DNA from: Chryseobacterium shigense | GTDB lineage: Bacteria; Bacteroidota; Bacteroidia; Flavobacteriales; Weeksellaceae | Assembly: GCF_014207845.1 (NCBI RefSeq) | Contig: NZ_JACHLC010000005.1 | Span: forward strand, 124,001 to 188,000 | Length of the DNA: 64,000 nucleotides | Reading direction: 5' to 3' | Shown here: piece after piece, positions 31,691 to 41,167 of the stretch | Numbering within the stretch: position 1 is the first letter of the stretch | Layout of the letters: every line of letters starts with the position of its first letter | Program-made: the position numbers and the translations under genes | The notes under the pieces: model-generated | What the model was told of the DNA's origin: nothing | What the model saw: only the letters and a program-made list of their open reading frames with translations | Databases searched by the model: none

Positions 31691-31823
31691 AAAAGTGTCG
31701 TAAAGGAAAAATTCCATCGTCACACATTTTGGGGAGGAATAGCGAAGCCGGTAACTCCGGCAAGGCTATCCGGTTCGACTCCGGCTGGCTGACTGCCCCG
31801 TTTTTTCCTGCTCATTACCTTTT
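31691..31823 (+). ncRNA. Y-RNA-like gene 9
   Basis: Outer stem AAAAGT/ACCTTTT with bulged C, GTGTCGT, hairpin GGAA/TTCC and ATCG. The interior holds GCCGG/CCGGC and a T-like arm CCGG-TTCGACT-CCGG inside a GGGG/CCCC-closed fold, arranged differently from units 3, 4 and 8. Confidence 0.72.
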
Positions 31824-31829
31824 ACAAAA

Positions 31830-31854
31830 ATGCCGGTGAATTATTCGCCGGCAT
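31830..31854. terminator. Terminator between Y-RNA array and convergent HTH gene
   Basis: An 11-bp stem beginning ATGCCGGTGAA with a 3-nt loop. The T tract is best on the minus strand (TTTTTG). The stem overlaps the last codons of the minus-strand gene. Confidence 0.7.
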
Positions 31855-32188
31855 TTATTACTTTTTCTATTTCTTCCTCAAAGGTCTTTTTCCAGTTCAT
31901 GATCGTTGTCCTGCTGATTTTATATTTCCGGGACATATAACTGGTGGAAAAACCATGCTTATTCTGATACTGCAAAAGCTTGAACATGGTTTTTTTATCA
32001 TAAGTTTTTAACTTTTGATTGCTAGCCTGGCTTTCTTTTGACTGTTCAAAAATCTTATCATTAAAATTCAATACATCTTCAGTTGTATTAAGTTTTTCTA
32101 AAAGCGATTTGATTTTCGGGTCTTTCAGCTTTTCCGGATGCTCCAGCCTCAGCATATCATAATATATCTTTTTGTAATTGGGGCGCAT
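31841..32188 (-). CDS. Helix-turn-helix protein, transposase-like (115 aa)
   Basis: Residues about 75-108 form a helix-turn-helix (F-S-T-S-Y-M-S-R-K-Y-K-I-S-R-T-T). The N-terminal half is charged and helical. It is the second of two adjacent HTH genes, 12 nt apart. The pair resembles small transposase-like HTH proteins scattered in Chryseobacterium. No catalytic transposase domain or inverted repeats are seen, so they could be regulators. Confidence 0.7.
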   Translation of the reverse strand: MRPNYKKIYYDMLRLEHPEKLKDPKIKSLLEKLNTTEDVLNFNDKIFEQSKESQASNQKLKTYDKKTMFKLLQYQNKHGFSTSYMSRKYKISRTTIMNWKKTFEEEIEKVINAGE

Positions 32189-32200
32189 AAAGAATTCTGT

Positions 32201-32632
32201 TTATCCGTTACTATTATCCTCTTTTTTCTGAATCCATCGGTGAAGCGTACTTTTAGGAATGGAATATTCTTTAATCACCTCATTGTAAGTCATTTCACCG
32301 GATAGAATCCTTTTCATAATAAAATCCTTGATCTCCTGGGTATAAATATTCTTTCTGAAATAAGGAATTTTATCAGATTTCTTCTGATTCTTATTCACTG
32401 CAGATGGTGGTGCATAAAGGATCAGGTGAGAGCTGTACAATCTGAAAAAATCATATTCCAGCAACTTACTCCATCTCAAAAGTAACTCTGTATCTATTGA
32501 TTTGCTTTGATACACAGCCTCAATAAAACTTTCATCTTTATTGATGAAATTACAGATCCTTTCCATCGGGACCTCATTTTCATCAACCATCTCTTTGATG
32601 AATTTTCCTATATGAATTTCTTTATATAACAT
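32201..32632 (-). CDS. Helix-turn-helix protein, transposase-like (143 aa)
   Basis: The N-terminal 65 residues suggest one DNA-binding fold (F-I-N-K-D-E-S-F-I-E-A-V). Residues about 100-137 form a second helix-turn-helix (M-T-Y-N-E-V-I-K-E-Y-S-I-P-K-S-T-L-H). It precedes the 115-residue HTH gene in the same direction. It marks the right edge of the RNA island and is a candidate regulator of it, though unproven. Confidence 0.7.
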   Translation of the reverse strand: MLYKEIHIGKFIKEMVDENEVPMERICNFINKDESFIEAVYQSKSIDTELLLRWSKLLEYDFFRLYSSHLILYAPPSAVNKNQKKSDKIPYFRKNIYTQEIKDFIMKRILSGEMTYNEVIKEYSIPKSTLHRWIQKKEDNSNG

Positions 32633-33220
32633 ATATTGAGTACTTTTTTGTTAAATTCAATTAAGGAAAACAGATAATATATTACATTCCGAAGAATAAC
32701 GTAACGTTCAAAAAACAACGTCCGGAAAATCTTAGCAGCAGCAAAAAAAAGAAATTTAAGCTCAACACTATACCTGATTATGCACAGTCGGCAGTCTGAG
32801 GGGATGACCATCCGGTAATTGTTTAGGTTATATCTTAAGAACACTCTGTTTCTTCGGCTCCTATCTCTACATGCTCGTTCAATTCATTCAGACAAAACCT
32901 CTTTTATGTTTCAAGCTGATTCCTGTATAAATATTCTTATCAGGCCTTTTTATACAGTTTTCGTAATATTTTTAACTATTTACCTTAGTATCAACAGATT
33001 CTTACTTATTATACATTTTATTAAAAAGTAAATAATCTGTTTGTTCGTTTTCAAATTTAAATAAAAATTAGAACCTAATTCTCAAAAACACATAAAAAAT
33101 ATCTATTAAAATTAATTTTAATTAAAATTAACAAATTAAATGAACGATTGTGTGAATTATTTTAATTAAATAAAGCTGTATTAAAAAAATAAAGAATATT
33201 GTATTCCATTCTCCCAGTAC
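32633..33220. other. Intergenic region without recognisable genes
   Basis: AT-rich. A 70-codon open frame on the plus strand (32819-33031) has hydrophobic, low-complexity content and no support. The promoter of the SulP gene lies at the right end (-7 box TACCTTTG at about 33222-33229). Confidence 0.6.
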
Positions 33221-33236
33221 ATACCTTTGCAGTGCA

Positions 33237-34775
33237 ATGAAAAATACAATAAGTTTATTCGATTTCTCGAAAAAGATAAATTACAAGAACGAGCTTCTGG
33301 CTGGATTTACGGTAGCCATGACCATGATTCCGGAATCACTTTCATTTGCAATTCTGGCCGGACTTCCTCCACTTACCGGGCTTTATGCAGCCTTTATGAT
33401 GGGGCTCATCACTGCTATCTTGGGCGGACGTCCCGGAATGGTTTCAGGTGGGGCAGGAGCAACCATTGTGGTATTGATCGCTTTAATAAAATCCCACGGA
33501 ATAGAATATCTTTTTGCCGCTGTTGCCCTTGCCGGAATCTTCCAGATGCTTGTCGGAATTTTTAAGCTGGGGAAATTTGTGAGGCTTATTCCGCAACCCG
33601 TGATGTACGGCTTTTTGAACGGCCTCGCCATTATTATTTTTATGGCCCAGATAGAACAGTTTAAAATAACCGGTAATGCAGGGGCTTCTGGCTGGCTTCA
33701 GGGAATGCCTTTGTATATTATGGCAGGATTAACTGCTTTAACGATTACCATTGTATATTTTTTTCCAAAGATAACCAAAGCTGTTCCGGCATCTTTAGTG
33801 GCAATTATTGTTGTATTTGCTGTAGTTTTAGGCTTTGATATCCCAACGAAAACAGTGGCGGATATTGCCCATATCAGTGGAAGCCTTCCGGATTTTCATA
33901 TTCCGCAGCTTCCTTTCACTTTTGAAACCTTACAGATTATTTTTCCTTATGCACTGATAATGGCAGGAGTAGGACTTATTGAATCCCTTTTAACATTATC
34001 AATGGTAGATGAGATCACGAATTCAAAAGGAAATGCCAATAAAGAATCTGTAGCGCAGGGAATTGCCAACATCACCAACGGCTTTTTCGGAGGAATGGGA
34101 GGCTGTGCTATGGTGGCACAAACACTTGTGAACCTAAATGCAGGTTCAAGAGCGAGATTATCCGGAATTATTGCCTCCGTTATGATTTTGCTGATTATTC
34201 TGTTCGGGGCGCCTTTTATTGAAAAAATTCCAATGGCTGCGCTGGTAGGTGTTATGATGATGGTTGCTGTAAGTACATTCCAGTGGGTTTCCATCCGTAT
34301 TGTTAACAAAATGCCTAAATCTGACATTTTTGTAGGAATTACCGTAGCCCTGATCACAGTTGTTCTTCATAATCTTGCGCTGGCAGTACTGGTAGGGGTT
34401 ATAATTGCCGCATTGGTTTTTGCCTGGGACAACGCCAAAAGAATCCGGGCCAGGAAATCTACAGATGAAAACGGTGTAAAACATTATGAAATATATGGAC
34501 CTTTATTTTTTGGATCAGTAACAGCATTCATGGATAAATTTGATGTGATGGATGATCCTGATGAGGTAGTTGTTGATTTCAGGGAAAGCAGGATTGTAGA
34601 TATGAGTGCCATTGATGCACTGGATAAATTATCAAAACGTTACAGCCAGCAAAATAAAAAGCTCTATCTGCGCCACCTCAGTGAAGACTGCCGTAAAATG
34701 CTGAAAAACGCAGAAGCCGTTATAGAAATCAGTATCCGGGAAGACCCTACGTATAAAGTGATACCGGAGAAATAA
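33237..34775 (+). CDS. SulP family anion transporter with STAS domain
   Basis: The 512 residues start with the SulP core of about 10-12 membrane segments (M-I-P-E-S-L-S-F-A and G-L-P-P-L-T-G-L-Y at 30-50). Residues about 410-512 form a cytosolic STAS domain (D-F-R-E-S-R-I-V-D-M-S-A-I-D-A-L). The likely substrate is sulfate or bicarbonate. The ATG lies about 7 nt after a TACCTTTG box, so the 5' UTR is very short. Confidence 0.92.
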   Translation: MKNTISLFDFSKKINYKNELLAGFTVAMTMIPESLSFAILAGLPPLTGLYAAFMMGLITAILGGRPGMVSGGAGATIVVLIALIKSHGIEYLFAAVALAGIFQMLVGIFKLGKFVRLIPQPVMYGFLNGLAIIIFMAQIEQFKITGNAGASGWLQGMPLYIMAGLTALTITIVYFFPKITKAVPASLVAIIVVFAVVLGFDIPTKTVADIAHISGSLPDFHIPQLPFTFETLQIIFPYALIMAGVGLIESLLTLSMVDEITNSKGNANKESVAQGIANITNGFFGGMGGCAMVAQTLVNLNAGSRARLSGIIASVMILLIILFGAPFIEKIPMAALVGVMMMVAVSTFQWVSIRIVNKMPKSDIFVGITVALITVVLHNLALAVLVGVIIAALVFAWDNAKRIRARKSTDENGVKHYEIYGPLFFGSVTAFMDKFDVMDDPDEVVVDFRESRIVDMSAIDALDKLSKRYSQQNKKLYLRHLSEDCRKMLKNAEAVIEISIREDPTYKVIPEK

Positions 34776-34951
34776 AGAGTGTAAGGTAATGAGAAAGGAA
34801 GACGGAAGATGGAAGGTGGAAGATGCAAGCAGCTGAAAGGGAAATCTGCTTCATCCGTTCAATCAACGGGAGATTAAAAGAATTCACTATTGACACTCAC
34901 TATCACAATAACCAAACAAGGACTGTAAAATAACTTTACAGCCCTTGTTTT

Positions 34952-37018
34952 TTAGGTTATTAATGTATTGGCAATGAAATCAGGCACCAAAGCATAGTGC
35001 GATAACTTCATACTGATTGATGCTCTTCCGCTTGTAAGAGTCCTCAGATCAGAAATATATCCGAAAGTAGAAGCCAGCGGAACTTCTGCTGTGAAAATCT
35101 TTCTGCCTGACTTTTCATCAATAGACGAAATAATTCCCCTTCTTCGGTTAATATCGGCTGTTACTGCACCCGTATACTCTTCAATGCTCTGAATTTCAAC
35201 CTGCATCACCGGTTCCAGAAGCTTTGGACTGCATGATAAAGCCGCTGCTCTGAATCCATCTCTGGCTGCCATTTCAAAATCAGTTGCAGCAGAATCCTTA
35301 ACATGGAAAGAACCGTCCTGAAGTGTTACCTTCATGCTTTCCAGAGGATATCCTTTAAGTGCCCCGTTCTCCATAGCATCCCTGAATCCTTTTTCAACAG
35401 AAGGAATGAATTCGGAAGGAATAGTACCTCCTTTAATCAGGTTGATAAATTCAAGCCCCGGTTCATTACTCACTCTAGGTCCGATTTCAAAAGTGATATC
35501 GGCAAACTGTCCGCTTCCGCCATTCTGCTTGGAAAGCTTTTCCCTGTGAGTTCTGGTTTCCGTTAAAATCTCACGGTAAGATACTTTAGGTTCCCCTTGA
35601 TTGACTTCTATCCCATGATTCAGACGGATCTTTTCCAGGGTAACTTCAAGGTGAAGCTCTCCCAGGCCGCTTAATAAAGTCTCCCCGGTTTGCCTGTCCC
35701 TTTCAACTACTAAAGAAGGATCTTCTTCCTGGATTTTGGCCAGAACCAAACCGAAAGATTTCTCGTCACTGTTTGTTTTAGGCTCAATTGAAACCCTGAT
35801 GACAGGAGCAGGAATGGTAATCGCTTCCAAAAGTACCGGTTTCCCGACAGCAGATAAAGAATCTCCTGTTTTGGCATCTTTTATTCCCGTTAAGGCAACA
35901 ATATCACCCGCTTTTCCTTCTTCCAAGGATAACGTTTTGTCCGACTGCATCTGCAGAATTCTTGATATTCTGAAACTTTCACCTGTTCTCACATTCAAAA
36001 CCGTATCACCGGATTTTATCTTCCCGGAATATATACGGAGCATGGCGAACCTGCCCATATGTTTATCAATCAAGACTTTAAAGACAAGCCCTGAAAAATA
36101 TTCCGTTTCATTTCTTCCCAATTCCACGGTCTTTTCCGTATCGGGAGTTTTCCCCTGAACGGCAGGCAACTGATCCGGAGCGGGAAGATAGGTTACTACG
36201 GCATCCAATAGAGGCTGTACTCCTTTGTTTTTAAAAGCAGAACCACATAGGACAGGAACCGCAGCTCCTGACCTGCAGACTCTTTGTAAGGCTTCAGTAA
36301 TTATGTCTTCCGTGATGTTATCTTCAGGATTCATGAAAATCTCAAAGAATGCTTCATCATATCCGGCGAGAATTTCCATTAATTTCATTCTGTATTCATC
36401 TGCATCAGCTTTGTAATCTGCCGGAATTTCTTTTTCAACGATGATTTCTCCGTTTTCGTCCGTCCAGTATAACGCTTTCTGTCTGATCAGGTCAATGACA
36501 CCCTCAAACTGGGCCTCAGCTCCAATCGGAATTTGAAGAGCCATAGGAACAGCATTAAGTTTCGTTTCAATTTCCTTGAGAACTCCAAAGAAATCCGCTC
36601 CGATTCTGTCCATTTTATTGATGAAACAGATCTTTGAAATTCCATGCTTTTCAGCCTGGAACCATACATTTTCAGTTTGCGGCTGAACTCCGGAAGAAGC
36701 GCAGAAAACAGCGACAACACTGTCCAGAACTCTTAAAGAACGTTCCACTTCCACGGCAAAATCAATGTGTCCGGGAGTATCAATGATATTGATATTATAA
36801 ACGGTTTCCCCTTTTTTCCATTGCGTTGAAACGGCAGCGGAAGAAATGGTAATACCTCTGTTTTTTTCCTGGATATCTTTATCCATGGTGGTATTTCCGT
36901 CGTCTACATTTCCGATCTTGTGAATAAGGCCCGTGTAATAAAGAAGCCTTTCCGATAAAGTGGTTTTTCCTGCGTCTACATGCGCTATAATTCCTATATT
37001 TCTTGTGTTATATTTCAT
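34952..37018 (-). CDS. Elongation factor G paralogue
   Basis: A 688-residue translational GTPase with A-H-V-D-A-G-K-T-T (G1), D-T-P-G-H (G3) and N-K-M-D (G4), then domains II-V in the EF-G order. It is slightly short for EF-G. It stands alone rather than in the str operon, so it is probably a second EF-G (fusA2-like) with a specialised role, such as recycling or rescue of stalled ribosomes. A leader ORF and terminator lie upstream (37336-37474). Confidence 0.88.
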   Translation of the reverse strand: MKYNTRNIGIIAHVDAGKTTLSERLLYYTGLIHKIGNVDDGNTTMDKDIQEKNRGITISSAAVSTQWKKGETVYNINIIDTPGHIDFAVEVERSLRVLDSVVAVFCASSGVQPQTENVWFQAEKHGISKICFINKMDRIGADFFGVLKEIETKLNAVPMALQIPIGAEAQFEGVIDLIRQKALYWTDENGEIIVEKEIPADYKADADEYRMKLMEILAGYDEAFFEIFMNPEDNITEDIITEALQRVCRSGAAVPVLCGSAFKNKGVQPLLDAVVTYLPAPDQLPAVQGKTPDTEKTVELGRNETEYFSGLVFKVLIDKHMGRFAMLRIYSGKIKSGDTVLNVRTGESFRISRILQMQSDKTLSLEEGKAGDIVALTGIKDAKTGDSLSAVGKPVLLEAITIPAPVIRVSIEPKTNSDEKSFGLVLAKIQEEDPSLVVERDRQTGETLLSGLGELHLEVTLEKIRLNHGIEVNQGEPKVSYREILTETRTHREKLSKQNGGSGQFADITFEIGPRVSNEPGLEFINLIKGGTIPSEFIPSVEKGFRDAMENGALKGYPLESMKVTLQDGSFHVKDSAATDFEMAARDGFRAAALSCSPKLLEPVMQVEIQSIEEYTGAVTADINRRRGIISSIDEKSGRKIFTAEVPLASTFGYISDLRTLTSGRASISMKLSHYALVPDFIANTLIT

Positions 37019-37335
37019 TTTGCTGTATTTAAATTGTTGATTATTAGAATGTTTTAGAATTGAATGCTCAAGTTGTTGAAACGGAATACTTTATTTGGCG
37101 CAAAGTTTTTTCTTAAGAATCTTTTCATTTTAAGTTTTGCAAAGAATGCGGCTTTGCCGTTGATTAAGCTGTTGGTATAGTGTAAGCTTAATCAGATCAA
37201 TCGGAGATTGATTATTTCTTTGCTTTCTTACTAATGATTAGAGTTGAAGTTCTTTGCGTTAAAGAAACCGTACCCGTACGAAACTCTTATGTTCCATTCT
37301 ATTTTCTTTTAATGATTATGTCTGAAAATAAGGCA
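37019..37335 (-). other. Leader region of the EF-G paralogue
   Basis: A long untranslated stretch between the attenuator and the EF-G start. It contains an imperfect palindrome GATTAAGCT...AAGCTTAATC (37161-37193). No ORF is evident. Confidence 0.5.
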
Positions 37336-37367
37336 GCAAAAAAGACCCATCTGAACAGATAGGTCTT
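37336..37367 (-). terminator. Attenuator terminator upstream of the EF-G paralogue
   Basis: Read on the minus strand: 11-bp stem AAGACCTATCT/AGATGGGTCTT with loop GTTC and a TTTTTT tail. It lies between the leader ORF and EF-G. Confidence 0.78.
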
Positions 37368-37399
37368 CAATATATTTTTAATAATACAAGATCTAAGAA

Positions 37400-37474
37400 C
37401 TATTCAGATAAATATTTAGTGCTGCCAGAGTACACAGCTCTCACAGGGTTGCTTAAAGTTATTATATTTATCAT
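37400..37474 (-). CDS. Leader ORF of the EF-G paralogue (24 aa)
   Basis: The peptide begins M-I-N-I-I-T-L-S-N-P and ends S-T-K-Y-L-S-E. It is followed 33 nt later by an intrinsic terminator. ATAG-T-TCTT across the stop codon can pair with AAGA-C-CTAT of the terminator's 5' arm (eight pairs, one mismatch), suggesting attenuation. Unlike the tRNA-array leaders it lacks Cys, Asp, Phe, His, Gln and Trp, so it may sense translation inhibition rather than single tRNAs. Confidence 0.55.
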   Translation of the reverse strand: MINIITLSNPVRAVYSGSTKYLSE

Positions 37475-37771
37475 TTTTGTTGACATTGTTGATTTTTAAT
37501 CGGTTGCGAATTTAAATAAATTTTTTAATTGTCAAAAATTTTTCTGAAGAATTTTTTGCTAAATGAATGTAAACAAATAGTTAAGCTTTGCCCATAGCCA
37601 GTAGAAAAGTTGGTGAAATTTCATAAAAAATTCTTAAAACAGAGAAGTTCGCAATGCTTTTATAAGAAAAATTTTATCTTTGAAAATAATAGGAAATTAA
37701 ACACTTGTTGATGATTGAACAATTTTAAATCTTTTTCAAGAAGCTAAATAAAAACTTTTAACTTAAAACTA

Positions 37772-38472
37772 TTGAAAACAGATATTGACATTCATAACCA
37801 CTGTCATTTTTCCTTTGACTTGTGGCTTACTCTAATCAAATCTCATCCTGAATTTAAAGCAAAAAGAGTTGAGCTGTTCTCCTCATTTTTTTTAATGTTG
37901 ATAAACCGATAAATGAGGTTGCAAAAACCGTAAAATATTATGATGATCTTTGCAATACGGTTAATGAGGTTACAGGAGGGAATATTGAGATTTTTGAGAT
38001 CTATTTAATGATACTTGGAGCACTGAATGTTGATATAAAACAGTTGAATAAAGAAAAACTGGAAGCCTTTTATCTGAAAAGCGAAGAACTGTTTTTAGAA
38101 TATAAGCCTGTTATCATTTTCGAAAATATTAACGACTTTCTTGATGAAATTAAAAATCAGGGAAAAACAGTTAATATTTTAAGTAATACAGGATTTATCA
38201 AAGGAAGAACCATGAGGAAATTCCTGATTCAGGAAGAACTGGATCAGTATATAGGTTTTCACATTTATTATGAAGGAACTCCTACCAATGTAAGAGAAGT
38301 TTTCGCCAAATATGACATTGCGAATGACGCTTCATTCAAAGGGCATGTGGCTATGGTAATGGGAGTTTTCTATAAAAGAAACGGAGAATGGAAATTCAAT
38401 GCAATCGGGGGCGCTACTTCAGACAGAAAACTGGAGCAGACGATCCAGACCGTTCAGGCCAATTATTTGTAA
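37772..38472 (+). pseudogene. Broken HAD hydrolase fused to the C-terminal end of a TerD protein
   Basis: The first frame (TTG at 37772) reads T-D-I-D-I-H-N-H-C-H-F-S-F-D-L-W-L-T-L, a HAD motif I, then stops soon after a run of eight T (37886-37893). A second frame continues N-V-D-K-P-I-N and runs to 38472 as a HAD cap and motif II (L-S-N-T-G). From about 38262 the sequence becomes TerD-like (E-G-T-P-T-N-V-R-E-V-F and R-N-G-E-W-K-F-N-A-I-G). A deletion probably joined HAD and terD genes, and a T-run indel split the frame. Confidence 0.75.
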
Positions 38473-38646
38473 CCAAAAGATATTCAATCATAATAGGGTT
38501 AGGTTCGTTCAGAAAAAATGAATAATTTTACAGGCTTTAGCAAGAACCTGTTTATAGATTGATATCAAAATAAAAACATTAAAAATTAGCAATATTTGTG
38601 CGTACAGTACATCTATTGCTTTTATCATATAATAACATAAACTGAA

Positions 38647-39687
38647 GTGGAACATCAAAGTATTTTAGAATTACACCCGGGCTTGGTGTGGGGATTTGCG
38701 GTAACGGTAGTTATCATGCTGCTCCTGGATTTAGGAGTATTCAACAAAAAGAGCCATGAAGTATCGTCAAAAGAAGCTACCATCTGGTCTGTCGTATGGA
38801 TTTCATTATCTATGGTTTTTTCCGGGGTAGTGTACTGGGTTTTCAATACAGACGGAACTCCTCAGAGCCATGCGCTGGCTATTGAGAAATTTACACAGTA
38901 TCAGGCAGCCTACTGGATCGAGAAAGCTCTTTCCGTAGATAACCTGTTCGTGTTTATCCTTGTTTTCGGGTTCTTTAAAGTTCCGAAATACCTCCATCAT
39001 AAAGTTCTCTTCTGGGGAATCATTGGTGCGCTGATATTCAGGGCCATATTTATCTTTGCGGGGGTAGGGCTTATCAACCTTACTTATCTTCCAGAAATGA
39101 ATATCTTCGGGGAAGCAGTAAAAATCAATGTGGTAATGACACTCTTTGGACTGTTCCTTGTCTATGCTGGGATCAAATCCTGGGGTGAAGGAGATGGTGA
39201 AGATGATGAAGATTACAACAATACAGCCGGAGCAAGATTAATTAAAAGCTTCTGGAAAGTTTCCGATAATTATGATGGTGATAAATTCTTCACCATTCAG
39301 AACGGAATCAAAATGGCAACCCCGCTTTTGGTAGTGGTGGGAGTTATTGAATTTACTGACGTTCTTTTCGCGGTAGACTCTATTCCGGCCATCTTTGCGA
39401 TTTCAAATGACCCGTTCATCCTTTATACATCCAATATTTTTGCCATCTTAGGATTGAGATCCTTATATTTCCTGTTGGCGAATTTTATCCACATGTTCAG
39501 CAAACTTTCATACGGATTGGCAATTATCCTGTCATTCATCGGGATAAAAATGCTTATTGCACCGTGGATTCATATTCCGTCTCCGGTTTCATTGGGAATT
39601 GTAGGAGGGGTATTGGTGCTTTCCGTTCTTGCATCCATTGTTTTCCCTGAAAAGGAAGAAGATGAGAAAGAAAAGATGGAAGAATAA
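38647..39687 (+). CDS. TerC family membrane protein
   Basis: 346 residues with 8-9 membrane segments and the TerC signatures V-D-N-L-F-V-F (about 97-103) and F-A-V-D-S-I-P-A-I-F (about 240-249) with conserved Asp residues. The family takes part in tellurite resistance and metal homeostasis, including metal supply to exported proteins. It starts with GTG. It lies downstream of the HAD-TerD remnant, so it is the surviving part of a ter-like cluster. Confidence 0.9.
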   Translation: MEHQSILELHPGLVWGFAVTVVIMLLLDLGVFNKKSHEVSSKEATIWSVVWISLSMVFSGVVYWVFNTDGTPQSHALAIEKFTQYQAAYWIEKALSVDNLFVFILVFGFFKVPKYLHHKVLFWGIIGALIFRAIFIFAGVGLINLTYLPEMNIFGEAVKINVVMTLFGLFLVYAGIKSWGEGDGEDDEDYNNTAGARLIKSFWKVSDNYDGDKFFTIQNGIKMATPLLVVVGVIEFTDVLFAVDSIPAIFAISNDPFILYTSNIFAILGLRSLYFLLANFIHMFSKLSYGLAIILSFIGIKMLIAPWIHIPSPVSLGIVGGVLVLSVLASIVFPEKEEDEKEKMEE

Positions 39688-39714
39688 ATAGTATCAAAAT
39701 TACTTTTAAATACA

Positions 39715-39746
39715 GGCTCCTGAAAGATCAATTTCAGGAGCCTTTT
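39715..39746 (+). terminator. Terminator after terC
   Basis: Stem GGCTCCTGAAA/TTTCAGGAGCC followed by TTTT. Confidence 0.85.
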
Positions 39747-39811
39747 ATATCTTAATGGTTCAAAAAGCAGAATTTTCGTAGTTAAAAAAATATTTCTGAG
39801 ATCGTTTTAAT

Positions 39812-40816
39812 TTATTGATGCTTATGCAACAACTTATTAATCTTTCTTCTCGTCTGCACAGAAACCTTATATGCTTCATCACGCAGTTTCTGTATTTTTC
39901 CCACAGGTTGAAAAAAAGCTTTACTTTCAAATGGGTTGAATGAAAGCAGTTCATTGGTACAATCGCGGGAGTCAAGCAATGAACCTTTATTGATTACTAC
40001 TTCCCCGATTTTAATATAAGGAGAATTTTTCCATTCCACATTCAACCGGTTAATCGGTTGGCCTTTCAGATCATAGCACAGCTGAATAAAAACATCTGCA
40101 GCATAATTATGATCCTGAAAATAATTTTTTAAAGCATCCTGCATCTTCAGCTTACGTCCAAATTTTTTATTGACAGACTTGGGAACCAGTTTGATCTTGA
40201 TCATATGTTCTCCAAGCCGGTAAGCTCCCACAGAATGATAGTCAAAAGACAGAATAAAGTCGTTTCTTTTACCCAGAAGATTTAAAATATTTTTGACAAA
40301 AGATAAAGTGAAAAAAGAAGGAATTATTTTAGCAGCCTGAGCAGTCAGTGAAAAAATATTGCTCCATTTTTTGATATAAAACCGGTTCAGAGCAGTAAAC
40401 AGCTTCAGAAACTGGGAAACCGAATTCGTAGGAAATAAAGGAAAATTAACAAGAGGAAAATTAGCGATCAGTTCACCATTTTCATCCTTGATTTTTACAG
40501 CAAATCCATAAGCAGGAATATCTTTTCCGGCAGTATTGATTTTCAGCCCGGCATTGGAAAGTCTTATGGTAAGATCAAATTTTTCGCTGTCAAAAAACAG
40601 AAGAAGTTCTTCAGGGATATTCTTATCAATGAAAAATGTACCGTCAGCTATAGTATAAGTTTTTGCATGGGCATTTCTGGTGGCATAATTGGTGTCACTT
40701 ATAGAAGATGACTGTTCAACAAAATCAGCAATCGATTTTTTATTGATTTCAAAGAGTTTCTTTTCCTCCTCATTAAGCTCATCAAATTTCTTATTATATT
40801 TTAATAATTGTGGCAT
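39812..40816 (-). CDS. Catalase-related heme protein
   Basis: The 334 residues resemble small catalase-like proteins. A-H-A-K-T-Y-T-I at about 48 is where the family has its His, R-L-S-N-A-G at about 85 matches the heme pocket R-x-S-N, and A-Y-G-F-A-V-K-I follows. The C-terminal half is divergent and there is no signal peptide. The natural reaction is uncertain; peroxide or lipid-peroxide chemistry is likely. Confidence 0.7.
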   Translation of the reverse strand: MPQLLKYNKKFDELNEEEKKLFEINKKSIADFVEQSSSISDTNYATRNAHAKTYTIADGTFFIDKNIPEELLLFFDSEKFDLTIRLSNAGLKINTAGKDIPAYGFAVKIKDENGELIANFPLVNFPLFPTNSVSQFLKLFTALNRFYIKKWSNIFSLTAQAAKIIPSFFTLSFVKNILNLLGKRNDFILSFDYHSVGAYRLGEHMIKIKLVPKSVNKKFGRKLKMQDALKNYFQDHNYAADVFIQLCYDLKGQPINRLNVEWKNSPYIKIGEVVINKGSLLDSRDCTNELLSFNPFESKAFFQPVGKIQKLRDEAYKVSVQTRRKINKLLHKHQ

Positions 40817-41167
40817 TTAGTTTTTAAATCCAATTATAAAGCCAAGTTTCTGAATTTGTGTTAACATAATATTAAAATTGTTTGAATTTTGAAGAGTTGT
40901 AGTGACAAAATGAAAATTATATTGAATTTTCCACCACAGATTTCGCTGATTTACACAGATGTTTATGTTGTACTTTATTGAAATTGTTAAAGTTATGTGC
41001 AATCATCTGTGTAAATCAGCGAAATCTGTGGTAAAAAAATATTGAAGCTTTGTATTTTAGTGATAAAGTATATCATAAAGTCCCTCTATTTTTCAGTCTC
41101 CGGCTCCCATCTTCCCGCTTGCTCCATCCTTTGCCAAAAACCCCTATCTTTGTAAAAAATATCAACA
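40817..41167. other. Intergenic region dominated by a large inverted repeat
   Basis: Contains the inverted repeat at 40933-41032 and otherwise AT-rich sequence. A promoter-like TATCTTTG lies shortly before the FKBP start. Confidence 0.65.
40933..41032. repeat. Perfect 29-bp inverted repeat with 42-nt loop
   Basis: The left arm (40933-40961) and right arm (41004-41032) are exact reverse complements and carry the ATCTGTG/AAATC words of the dispersed repeat at 21361 and 28158. MITE-like; no ORF inside. Confidence 0.85.

Noticed and set aside
32819..33031. 70-codon hydrophobic ORF before the SulP gene
   Set aside because: Low-complexity composition, no promoter or homology signal.
34952..37018. 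Tetracycline ribosomal-protection protein (TetQ-like)
   Set aside because: G1 and domain sequence follow EF-G rather than Tet(Q), so it is called an EF-G paralogue; the leader attenuator leaves a stress role open.
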